From positions 516,726 through 580,725 of the forward strand of contig JALUUM010000020.1 in assembly GCA_027021365.1 (NCBI GenBank): DNA of 64,000 nucleotides. Direction: 5' to 3'. This DNA is from Spirochaetales bacterium (GTDB taxonomy: Bacteria; Spirochaetota; Spirochaetia; SZUA-6). Below the pieces are notes generated by a model that saw only the letters and a list, made by a program, of their open reading frames with translations, searched no databases and was not told the origin of the DNA. A program made the position numbers and the translations under genes. Below are positions 1 to 6,231 of the stretch, one piece after another (within the stretch, counting starts at the first letter, position 1; every line of letters begins with the position of its first letter).

Positions 1-63
1 AACGCCTTAAACCGGATAAAGTAGATTAGACTACCTGTCACGCTGTTCTCTTTATTTTACCTT

Positions 64-813
64 TTATTTTACCTTCTTCATACTCTTGTAGGCTATTTCT
101 GCAGCACTCTGCTCCGCCTCTTTTTTATTCTTTCCCTTACCGGGTCCGTAGGATTTCTTTTGAATTTCCACTTCCACCCAAAAAGTTCTGTCATGATCCG
201 GCCCTGTTTTCTGTACCACCCTATAGTAGGGATGTGTTTTATATTTTTTTTGGACAAATTCCTGAAGCAATGTCTTGTAATCCTGTTGATGCTTGTTTTC
301 CAACACCTTCTCTATTTCAGGCACAAGGAGTCTCAGAACGAAGGATTTTGCAGCTTCGAATCCTGAGTCTATGTAGTAAGCTCCTATTATTGCTTCTGTA
401 GTATCTGCAAGAATCGCCTTTTTTGATCTGCCACCTGAGTATTCCTCGCCTTTCCCTATCAGTATAAAATTATCCACACGTATCCTCTTTGCAATATCTG
501 CAAGACTGTGTTCACTCACGACGAATGATTTTATCTTTGCAAGATCCCCTTCGTTCTTGTCTCTCAATTGCAGAAAGAGGTATTCGCTTACGAAGAGTCC
601 CAATACTGAATCTCCGAGGAATTCAAGTTTTTCGTTATTCTCTATGTTTTCGGCTACTTCGTTGGCATAGGACCTGTGTGTAAATGCCAGATTCAAGAGC
701 TCTATATTCCTGAATCTTATTCCCACATCTTTTTCGAAGATTCTAAGTTCTTTCTTCCTCTCCGATGAAACACTGGGGGCACGGAAAACAGGTGGCTTAT
801 TGAAGAAAGTCAT
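64..813 (-). CDS. rnc: Ribonuclease III
   Basis: Cytoplasmic double-strand-specific endoribonuclease that processes rRNA precursors and structured mRNAs. The 249-residue protein has the RNase III signature NEKLEFLGDSVLG at about residues 60-72, the second acidic cluster (LADTTEAIIGAYY, about 136-148) that completes the Mg-binding site, and a C-terminal double-stranded-RNA-binding domain (about 178-247) ending in the expected KKEAEQSAAEIA helix. Length is normal for the family, with an extra N-terminal tail of about 20 residues. It is the last visible gene of coaD-rpmF-acpP-rnc and starts 12 nt after the acpP stop without a clear Shine-Dalgarno, so translation is probably coupled. The acpP-rnc pairing is common in bacteria. 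Confidence 0.97.
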   Translation of the reverse strand: MTFFNKPPVFRAPSVSSERKKELRIFEKDVGIRFRNIELLNLAFTHRSYANEVAENIENNEKLEFLGDSVLGLFVSEYLFLQLRDKNEGDLAKIKSFVVSEHSLADIAKRIRVDNFILIGKGEEYSGGRSKKAILADTTEAIIGAYYIDSGFEAAKSFVLRLLVPEIEKVLENKHQQDYKTLLQEFVQKKYKTHPYYRVVQKTGPDHDRTFWVEVEIQKKSYGPGKGKNKKEAEQSAAEIAYKSMKKVK

Positions 814-825
814 TTACCGGTATTA

Positions 826-1068
826 TTATTTCTCCTGCATCTGCGATTTTATATATTCATAGGCATCGCGTACAGTTTCAAATTCATTTGCCTTTTCGTC
901 TGGTATACTGATTCCCATCTCTTCTTCAATTGCATAGACAAGTTCGTATGTGTCGAGGCTATCGGCACCAAGATCCTGTCTGAAAGTAGAGTCGAGGGTA
1001 ATCTTGTCTTCTTCTATTTCCAGTCTGTCAGCTATCAGTTTCTTGATTTTTTCGAATAATTCATCCAT
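826..1068 (-). CDS. acpP: Acyl carrier protein
   Basis: Carrier of acyl intermediates in fatty acid and lipid synthesis. The 80-residue acidic protein contains the phosphopantetheine attachment motif GADSLDTYEL, with the modified serine at residue 37, and the usual helix after it (EEEMGISIPDE). A strong Shine-Dalgarno (GGAGGAA) precedes the ATG. The gene lies between rpmF and rnc. The phosphopantetheine group ultimately derives from CoA, whose penultimate synthetic step is catalysed by the product of coaD, the first gene of this cluster. Confidence 0.97.
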   Translation of the reverse strand: MDELFEKIKKLIADRLEIEEDKITLDSTFRQDLGADSLDTYELVYAIEEEMGISIPDEKANEFETVRDAYEYIKSQMQEK

Positions 1069-1119
1069 TTTGATTCCTCCTCTAACAAGTTTTCATTTTT
1101 ATTTTGTTATTTTGGTATT

Positions 1120-1308
1120 TCATGCCATTTCTTCTGGCTTGAATACTTGCCTTCCCCTATAGAAACCGCATTTGGGGCATACGCGATGCATTAAGACCAT
1201 ATTTCCACAGTTTGGACACTCTATCAGAGTTTTTGTGGTCAATCTCATGTTGATTGATCTTCTACGTCTGCTTCTGGCTTTTGATGTCTTATTCTTTGGT
1301 ACTGCCAT
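1120..1308 (-). CDS. rpmF: 50S ribosomal protein L32
   Basis: Small protein of the large ribosomal subunit. The 62 residues begin with the typical MAVPKNKTSKARSRRRRS basic tail, followed by a zinc ribbon made of CPNC and CPKC pairs (about residues 31-34 and 44-47). All four cysteines are present, so this is the zinc-binding form rather than a cysteine-less paralogue. AGGATGA upstream of the ATG serves as ribosome-binding site. It sits between coaD and acpP; rpmF next to acpP or plsX is common in bacteria. Confidence 0.97.
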   Translation of the reverse strand: MAVPKNKTSKARSRRRRSINMRLTTKTLIECPNCGNMVLMHRVCPKCGFYRGRQVFKPEEMA

Positions 1309-1377
1309 AGTATCATCCTCGTATTTATAGTTTTGGAATAGGCAAAGTTAACCTATTCAAAGAATTAATGTCAAGTG

Positions 1378-1854
1378 CTATTCGAATTTCTTTCTTAAAG
1401 CCTCTGCAACTATATCAGGAACCATTCCTGATATGTCACCATGGAAAGCGGCTAACTCTCTGATTGAAGAGGAGCGAAGAACAAAATATTTTTGATCCGT
1501 AGTTAAAAAAATGGTTTCTACCTCAGGATTCAGGGCTTTGTTCAACATCGAAAGTTCAAATTCATAATCAAAGTCGGCAAGCGCCCTTACTCCGCGAAGT
1601 ATCACCTTCGCACCTGTTTTCTTGGCGTAGTCAACAACCAATCCCTGCCAGATGACTACATTCACATTGCCCAGGTCTTCCACCAATTTTTTTATCATTT
1701 CAAAGCGTTCTTCAGCAGAGAAAAAATACTCCTTATTAGGATTCACTGCAATTACAATATCCATCGCATCGAAAAGTCTTGCAGCCCGCCTCATGATATC
1801 AAGATGACCATTAGTCGGAGGATCGAAAGAGCCTGGATAAACAACCTTGAACAT
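1378..1854 (-). CDS. coaD: Phosphopantetheine adenylyltransferase
   Basis: Catalyses the penultimate step of coenzyme A synthesis, adenylating 4-phosphopantetheine to dephospho-CoA. The 158-residue protein has the nucleotidyltransferase motif YPGSFDPPTNGHLDI (HxGH-like site, His17) and the downstream substrate-binding stretches ILRGVRALADFDYE and RSSSIREL. Length is standard. It is the first gene of the coaD-rpmF-acpP-rnc cluster. Its start codon lies only 8 nt from a good -10 hexamer and has no Shine-Dalgarno, which suggests a leaderless transcript. Confidence 0.96.
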   Translation of the reverse strand: MFKVVYPGSFDPPTNGHLDIMRRAARLFDAMDIVIAVNPNKEYFFSAEERFEMIKKLVEDLGNVNVVIWQGLVVDYAKKTGAKVILRGVRALADFDYEFELSMLNKALNPEVETIFLTTDQKYFVLRSSSIRELAAFHGDISGMVPDIVAEALRKKFE

Positions 1855-1862
1855 TGGCTATT

Positions 1863-1891
1863 AATTTAATAAGAAAAGATAGTCTGGTCAA
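1863..1891 (-). promoter_or_regulatory. Promoter of coaD operon, near-leaderless
   Basis: Reading the minus strand, TTGACC (1886-1891) is separated by 17 nt from TAAATT (1863-1868). Only 8 nt remain before the coaD ATG at 1854, so transcription should begin 1-2 nt upstream of, or at, the start codon. No Shine-Dalgarno is visible. Read by eye; not experimentally supported. Confidence 0.55.
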
Positions 1892-1907
1892 CTGATAAAA
1901 ATTGTCT

Positions 1908-1936
1908 TTGACAAACTATAACACTCTATATAGAAT
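1908..1936 (+). promoter_or_regulatory. Promoter of lipoprotein gene at 1947, near-leaderless
   Basis: A consensus TTGACA (1908-1913), a 17-nt spacer and TAGAAT (1931-1936) lie just before the ATG at 1947. A consensus TATAAT also overlaps at 1936-1941, but its 22-nt spacing from the -35 is too long. Ten nt separate the -10 from the start, giving an expected leader of about 3-4 nt with no Shine-Dalgarno. Confidence 0.6.
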
Positions 1937-1946
1937 ATAATTCAAC

Positions 1947-2588
1947 ATGAAGGTTTCTATCATTCCACTGTTATTCGTAGCGATTTCAATATTTTTAAAT
2001 AGCTGTGTAACAGAAAAACATGCCAAAGAGGCTATACAGCAGGAAAAAGTATCAAAACCAGAAATATCGGAAAACTCATCTCCACCTACAAGCGATGAAA
2101 ACGCTAAGTCTGAAGTTAAGTCTAAAGCAGTAACAAAGAAACAGGAGGAAGAGCAGCCTTCCACTAATGAAGTTAAGACCACTCAGGTTAAAAAGGAGGA
2201 GAATTTCGTTGTAACCGAAAAGGTTTACAAGAAAACCTTCGATGAGATAAAAAAAATCATACTTACTCTAAACAAGATTATAAGCGACAAGGATTTCGAT
2301 TCCTGGAAAGATTATCTTACAGATGACTATATCAAAAAAGTCAGTAATCCCGAGTATCTTGCAAAAATGTCCTCGAGTCCCATATTGAAGCAGCAGGGAA
2401 TAGTTCTGCAATCCCTTGAAGACTACTTTTTCTATGTTGTAGTTCCGAGCCGGGCCAATGCCAGGCTTGACAAGATTGAAATAATTGATAAAACACATGT
2501 TAAGGCAATAACAATCATCAATGGTTCGCCGATTATTCTTTACAGACTGGTGAACGTGGATGGTGCTTGGAAGATAGGAGTAATGTAA
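1947..2588 (+). CDS. Putative lipoprotein, unknown function
   Basis: A 213-residue predicted lipoprotein. The N-terminus is a short basic start, a hydrophobic segment and the spirochaete-type lipobox LNSC, so Cys20 would be the lipidated residue. Residues 21-95 form a Lys/Glu/Ser-rich, probably disordered linker. The C-terminal part (about 95-213) is compact and ends in a strand-rich stretch (VKAITIINGSP...RLVNVDGAWKIGVM) that resembles the end of NTF2/SnoaL-like folds, an inference from pattern only. The next gene starts 17 nt after its stop and is also exported, so the two probably form a bicistron. No Shine-Dalgarno; the promoter almost abuts the ATG. Confidence 0.8.
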   Translation: MKVSIIPLLFVAISIFLNSCVTEKHAKEAIQQEKVSKPEISENSSPPTSDENAKSEVKSKAVTKKQEEEQPSTNEVKTTQVKKEENFVVTEKVYKKTFDEIKKIILTLNKIISDKDFDSWKDYLTDDYIKKVSNPEYLAKMSSSPILKQQGIVLQSLEDYFFYVVVPSRANARLDKIEIIDKTHVKAITIINGSPIILYRLVNVDGAWKIGVM

Positions 2589-2605
2589 TTTTACGGGGAG
2601 TGATT

Positions 2606-3322
2606 ATGAAAAAGACAATTATTCTTTCAATGATACTATTATTTTTCCTCTCAACAGGTTTTTTGCTTTTCTCTCAGGAGAGCAGTAGCAAAAGCAAGAA
2701 GGAACTGACTGTCGAAGAATTGTATCTTAAGAATATAGAGTTCCAGATCCTCAAGGAAAAAGCCTTTTCCAACGACAGAGACATGAAACTTTCCGCCCTG
2801 GATGATCTGGAAAAGAAGATCGACAACGGTAGCGTAGGACCGGATGATCTGGATGTGGAATTTATACTTGAGTACCTTGCAATGGAGGGGATTACAAGAA
2901 AGGTAATAGAAAACAAGAGATTGATAAATTACTTTCCTGAAGTAAGGAGAAGAGCCTGTAACCTCCTCGGTAAGATAGGTGGGGAAAGGGCGAAAAACGC
3001 ACTGATCGCAGTACTCATGAATGATGACGAGCCCATGGTAAAGGCAGAAGCTGCCTATGCACTGGGTGTGATGGGATCCAACAAGAATGATGAAGTGGTG
3101 AAGGCTCTGGTCTTTGCCCTTGATACACAGGATCCTACAAGGGTCGACAACAATTATGCATATGCCATTATTCTGGCACTTGAAAAGATTGCAAAGAAAA
3201 ACAACGGTATAAAGAACCCGGAAGCTTATAGGGCTCTGGTGAAAATTGCCCAGGGCAATTATATACGTACCGTGAGAAATAAAGCGCTTCAAGTCCTCGA
3301 CGAGTTGAGACAGTATAAATAG
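2606..3322 (+). CDS. Exported HEAT-repeat protein
   Basis: A 238-residue protein with a cleavable signal peptide (MKKTIILSMILLFFLSTGF... to about residue 24, then SQESSS) and an alpha-helical solenoid. HEAT/PBS-lyase-like repeats are visible at about residues 118-155 (RRRACNLLGKIGGERAKNALIAVLM) and 155-185 (VKAEAAYALGVMGSN), with weaker copies to the C-terminus. The ATG at 2606 is chosen because ACGGGGAG stands just upstream and the signal peptide begins there. A longer reading from 2567 would overlap the preceding lipoprotein gene. It probably acts as a periplasmic or envelope-associated scaffold; partner unknown. Confidence 0.82.
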   Translation: MKKTIILSMILLFFLSTGFLLFSQESSSKSKKELTVEELYLKNIEFQILKEKAFSNDRDMKLSALDDLEKKIDNGSVGPDDLDVEFILEYLAMEGITRKVIENKRLINYFPEVRRRACNLLGKIGGERAKNALIAVLMNDDEPMVKAEAAYALGVMGSNKNDEVVKALVFALDTQDPTRVDNNYAYAIILALEKIAKKNNGIKNPEAYRALVKIAQGNYIRTVRNKALQVLDELRQYK

Positions 3323-3325
3323 CTT

Positions 3326-3853
3326 TTAATCTTCATCTGATTCAAGATCCGAGATGACCTCTTCCAGCCATTGATTTTCTGCCTCGAGGTGAATAACGCC
3401 TTTTCGAATTATGGCCTGTAGATAATAGTCAAGTTCATCCTTCATTGCTACAAGGGTTCTTTGGAAACTTTCTCGCTGAAGGAGGGTTTTTTTCTGTTGC
3501 AATTTAAGGTATTCCAGTACCTTTTCCTTTGGTAATTTATTGAAAAACAGAAATTTTAGTGTAAATTCATCTTTAACCTTATAAGTCGTCTTCAATGGCT
3601 TGAGAAGCCAATCCTGCAATACCTTTTTGCCTTTCTCTGTAATTGCATAGATATTCTTCTCTGCAGCTTTTTTCCCCGGTGCTGTAGATTTCGTTACCCA
3701 GCCAAGTTCGGCAAGACGCCGTAATGTAGGATAAAGCTGGCCATAAGAAACGGACCAAACATTCCCTATTATACCTTCGAAATTCTGTTTTATTTCATAG
3801 CCGTATTTAGGGCTTTCTACCAGCAAGCCCAAAAGGGCATATTTAAGTGACAT
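3326..3853 (-). CDS. PadR-family transcriptional regulator
   Basis: A 175-residue DNA-binding protein. Residues 1-75 form the winged helix of the PadR family (LLGLLVESPKYGYEIKQ, YGQLYPTLRRLAELGWV), followed by a helical C-terminal domain (about 95-170) used for dimerisation. Ligand and targets cannot be told from sequence. It is monocistronic, converges on the HEAT-repeat gene with only 3 nt between stops, and has a good Shine-Dalgarno (AAGGAG). Two copies of TATGGTAA in its own upstream region suggest autoregulation. Confidence 0.92.
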   Translation of the reverse strand: MSLKYALLGLLVESPKYGYEIKQNFEGIIGNVWSVSYGQLYPTLRRLAELGWVTKSTAPGKKAAEKNIYAITEKGKKVLQDWLLKPLKTTYKVKDEFTLKFLFFNKLPKEKVLEYLKLQQKKTLLQRESFQRTLVAMKDELDYYLQAIIRKGVIHLEAENQWLEEVISDLESDED

Positions 3854-3869
3854 ATAATTCTCCTTAATT

Positions 3870-3927
3870 TTACCATAAAGAAAATATTATATTAACTCAA
3901 TATTACCATATAATGATAATTTTTCAA
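3870..3927 (-). promoter_or_regulatory. padR upstream region with repeated TATGGTAA
   Basis: Two promoter-like arrangements are visible on the minus strand: TTGAGT-17-TATGGT (3895-3900 / 3872-3877) and TTGAAA-16-TAATAT (3922-3927 / 3900-3905). The octamer TATGGTAA occurs twice (complement at 3870-3877 and 3903-3910), overlapping or touching both -10 positions. That is the expected place for an autorepressor site. Confidence 0.4.
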
Positions 3928-3948
3928 GCAGAATCTTTAAGAAATGGC

Positions 3949-4314
3949 TCACATAGCAGAGTTGAAGGGTAATTTTTTTCTCCATTCAGGTTTCTTTTCT
4001 GCGCTTTCGTATTGAATTCTTTTCCTGATGAAAAATCTGATAGGACTATCCGGTCCCCTGAATTGTACGATACCGAAACTTCCATTTCCAAGATAACATA
4101 TCTTTTCATCAGGGCGCAGGTCGTATGTGGTTTTCAGTTCTCGCAGGATACAGTCGAAATGAGCAGGTGATTCCGTTTTCGAATAGTTCACTGCGGAGTA
4201 GAGGTCCCTGATGTTCTTACCGCAAATTGGGCATTTGGGATAGTTCATCTGTCTGGAGGAGGTAAAATTTGATTTGTATTTGAATCTCTCTCTTTTATCA
4301 CTCTTATGTTTCAT
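3949..4314 (-). CDS. Conserved hypothetical zinc-knuckle protein
   Basis: A 121-residue basic protein I do not recognise by name. A CPICGK pair at about residues 28-33 and HFDC at about 52-55 could form one Cys/His zinc site. The rest is mixed alpha/beta with a basic C-terminus (IRKRIQYESAEKKPEWRKK). It is the last gene of the long ffh-rpsP-...-yraN transcript, 22 nt after a 45-residue gene. The context suggests an RNA-linked or flagellar-linked housekeeping role, but nothing in the sequence proves one. Confidence 0.75.
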   Translation of the reverse strand: MKHKSDKRERFKYKSNFTSSRQMNYPKCPICGKNIRDLYSAVNYSKTESPAHFDCILRELKTTYDLRPDEKICYLGNGSFGIVQFRGPDSPIRFFIRKRIQYESAEKKPEWRKKLPFNSAM

Positions 4315-4336
4315 TTTCTACCCGTTGAACCTTGTA

Positions 4337-4474
4337 TTACTCTTTCTTTAGAAGATTGGCAGTGAGGTCCTGCGCAATTTTCAGAATAGCTGCATTTATA
4401 TATTCATTGTCATTTATTTTTTGTTTAAGTTCTTTTAGACGTTTTGGATCACTTTTTTTTGCAATTCGAACCAT
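4337..4474 (-). CDS. 45-residue small protein downstream of yraN
   Basis: A short gene encoding 45 residues: MVRIAKKSDPKRLKELKQKI, then a second amphipathic half ending in TANLLKKE. It starts with ATG inside the yraN stop (TAATG, sharing one base), with AGGAG about 9 nt upstream, and ends 22 nt before the next gene. The stop-start overlap, ribosome-binding site and tight packing argue for real translation. The protein is basic and would be almost entirely alpha-helical. Function unknown. It is short enough to be missed by gene finders. Confidence 0.7.
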   Translation of the reverse strand: MVRIAKKSDPKRLKELKQKINDNEYINAAILKIAQDLTANLLKKE

Positions 4475-4839
4475 TACAGTAACTCTCCTGAAAATGCATT
4501 CTCGTAATGATTTAACCTTCCAGAGTTGCCGTCTATGAAAATAACATCATACCTCAGTTTTTTATCCTCGTATGAGCCATTCTTTGCCATGAAGTACATT
4601 GAAACTTTCAATATCTTTTTTTTCTTTCTCATATCTATGGAGTATTCAAGGCTCTCCTCTGCAAGGCTAGACCATGTCTTTACTTCGATAAATACAACTG
4701 TATCATCATCATCAATAGCTATGATATCGATTTCACCGCTATTGGTACGGTAATTCTGCTCAATTATCTTGTAACCATTTTCTTCAAGGTGTTTTACCGC
4801 TAACTTTTCTCCTATCTTGCCCTTCGTATAACTGCTCAA
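4474..4839 (-). CDS. yraN: YraN family (UPF0102) nuclease-like protein
   Basis: A 121-residue member of the YraN/UPF0102 family, which adopts a restriction-endonuclease-like fold. The signature G-x-x-GE-x-x-A near the start (KGKIGEKLAVKHL) and the core motif SGEIDIIAIDDD...VVFIEVKTW are present. These supply the E, D and ExK residues of a PD-(D/E)xK site. The cellular role is not established. It overlaps the HD-GYP gene upstream by 4 nt and the 45-residue gene downstream by 1 nt, so all three are translationally coupled. Confidence 0.93.
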   Translation of the reverse strand: MSSYTKGKIGEKLAVKHLEENGYKIIEQNYRTNSGEIDIIAIDDDDTVVFIEVKTWSSLAEESLEYSIDMRKKKKILKVSMYFMAKNGSYEDKKLRYDVIFIDGNSGRLNHYENAFSGELL

Positions 4840-5969
4840 ATGCTGTTACCTTCCAAATCCTTTGTATCTATTGCTTTCACAATAAATAGATTTTTCTTTT
4901 TCAAAAGATCAATAACTTCTCTTTCTGCGAATTTATCACCATACTCATCGATGATAAGTTCGATTTTTGGCCTCAGCGGTGCTTCAGGATTGGTTTCTAC
5001 AACACGTCCGATGCTGGAATTGTTCAATTGAACTATACTGCCAATGGGGTAGATCCCCATACTTGAAAGAAAGGCTTTAAGAATCCTGGGATCGAACCGT
5101 CGTCCGTTATCGTTTAATATTTCTCGCATTGCCGTATAGCCTATCATTGAATTGCGGTAGGGCCTCTCACTGACCATTGCTTCATATGCATCGGCGACCG
5201 AAACGATACGAGCAGCCAGGGAAATATCATTCCCTTTTAGTTTTCTCGGGTAACCCCTTCCGTCCCATCTCTCGTGGTGCTGTAGGGCTATTATGGCTAT
5301 ATCTTCCGGGTATTTGAGCTGATGTGATATGATTCTGTACGATATCAGCGGATGAGTTTTTACCTGTTTCAATTCATCCTCTGTCAGTTTTTCTCTTTTG
5401 AAAAGTATAGTATCGGGAATACGTAGCATACCTACATCATGCAGGAGGGCACCGGTTGAAAGTTGTATCAGTTTATGACTCACAAGCTTCAGCGTCATAC
5501 CTATTACCGTTGACAGGATCGAGCAGTTGATGGCGCTTGTTGCAAATTTGTTCTCGGTTTTTTCTTCGGCAAGTATCAACTGGATCATCTTATTCTGGTC
5601 TTTTCGAATATACTCCATTATAGAGTTTATGATATTATCGATTCTGTTATGATATACATCATTACCGGTTCTTATTTCATCAAAGATATCTCCCAGAGTA
5701 TTTATATTCTCTATGTAGACATTCAAAAACTCTCTGTTCGCTCCTCCTTCCAGACTCTTGCCAATTGATTCTGCAAGTAAGCCTTCTTCCTTCTCCTGTA
5801 CTATTTCTCCTTCAGTCTGTACCGTTTCTATTTCCCATCTCTTCAATCGATCTATGTCTTTCTGCCTAATGGGAATCCCGGGAGGTACAAGGATATTCTC
5901 TCCATCGATATAGACGGGCTTGGTGAAGCGCATCCCTTCCTTAAGTTGATCGGTTCTTATTTCTTTCAT
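4836..5969 (-). CDS. Degenerate HD-GYP domain protein
   Basis: A 377-residue protein of the HD-GYP family (cyclic-di-GMP phosphodiesterases). An N-terminal domain (about 1-50) is followed by a helical linker and the HD-GYP domain (about 135-345). HD is at 177-178 and the GYP signature HHERWDGRGYP at 231-241, both intact. Two usual residues are changed. The early metal-ligand His of the HSxN motif appears as Ser145 (SAINCSIL), and the Lys after the HD motif is Met (HDVGMLRIP). It may be catalytically weak or a c-di-GMP receptor; a YhjX-like N-terminal domain of DUF3391 type is possible but not certain. It lies between the FlhB-tail gene and yraN. Confidence 0.9.
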   Translation of the reverse strand: MKEIRTDQLKEGMRFTKPVYIDGENILVPPGIPIRQKDIDRLKRWEIETVQTEGEIVQEKEEGLLAESIGKSLEGGANREFLNVYIENINTLGDIFDEIRTGNDVYHNRIDNIINSIMEYIRKDQNKMIQLILAEEKTENKFATSAINCSILSTVIGMTLKLVSHKLIQLSTGALLHDVGMLRIPDTILFKREKLTEDELKQVKTHPLISYRIISHQLKYPEDIAIIALQHHERWDGRGYPRKLKGNDISLAARIVSVADAYEAMVSERPYRNSMIGYTAMREILNDNGRRFDPRILKAFLSSMGIYPIGSIVQLNNSSIGRVVETNPEAPLRPKIELIIDEYGDKFAEREVIDLLKKKNLFIVKAIDTKDLEGNSI

Positions 5970-5971
5970 CC

Positions 5972-6214
5972 TTACGTTCCCAATGCTTTAACAAATATGA
6001 TTATTTGTGCCATTATCTCATAAAATTCTTCAGGAATAAAGTCATCGATATCAAGTGTAATCAATGATTCGGCTAGATCTCTGTTCTCTATTATTTCAAT
6101 GTTGTTTGCTTTCGCTATCTCCAAGAGCTTCTTGGCAAGTTCGCCCTTCCCCCTTGCTACAACGAAGGGTGCGGGAAGTTCTTTTGAATACTTAACAGCA
6201 ACGGCTTTTTTCAA
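5972..6214 (-). CDS. Stand-alone FlhB C-terminal domain protein (FlhB2/YlqH-like)
   Basis: An 80-residue protein equivalent to the cytoplasmic tail of the flagellar export switch protein FlhB. The sequence from AVAVKYSKELPAPFVVARGKGE-like start through ENRDLAESL to DDFIPEEFYE follows the FlhB tail, but starts at the point that follows the NPTH autocleavage site in full-length FlhB. There are no membrane helices. Such free-standing tails occur in Bacillus (ylqH) and Borrelia and are thought to stand in for the cleaved FlhB fragment in substrate switching. Its immediate upstream neighbour is a FliK-like gene, which fits that role. Confidence 0.9.
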   Translation of the reverse strand: MKKAVAVKYSKELPAPFVVARGKGELAKKLLEIAKANNIEIIENRDLAESLITLDIDDFIPEEFYEIMAQIIIFVKALGT

Positions 6215-6231
6215 TTTATTACCCTAATCTA

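Noticed and set aside
1..63. Possible gene or terminator downstream of rnc
   Set aside because: The 63 nt hold a short repeated TTTATTTTACC and no hairpin or start signal. Too little sequence to decide.
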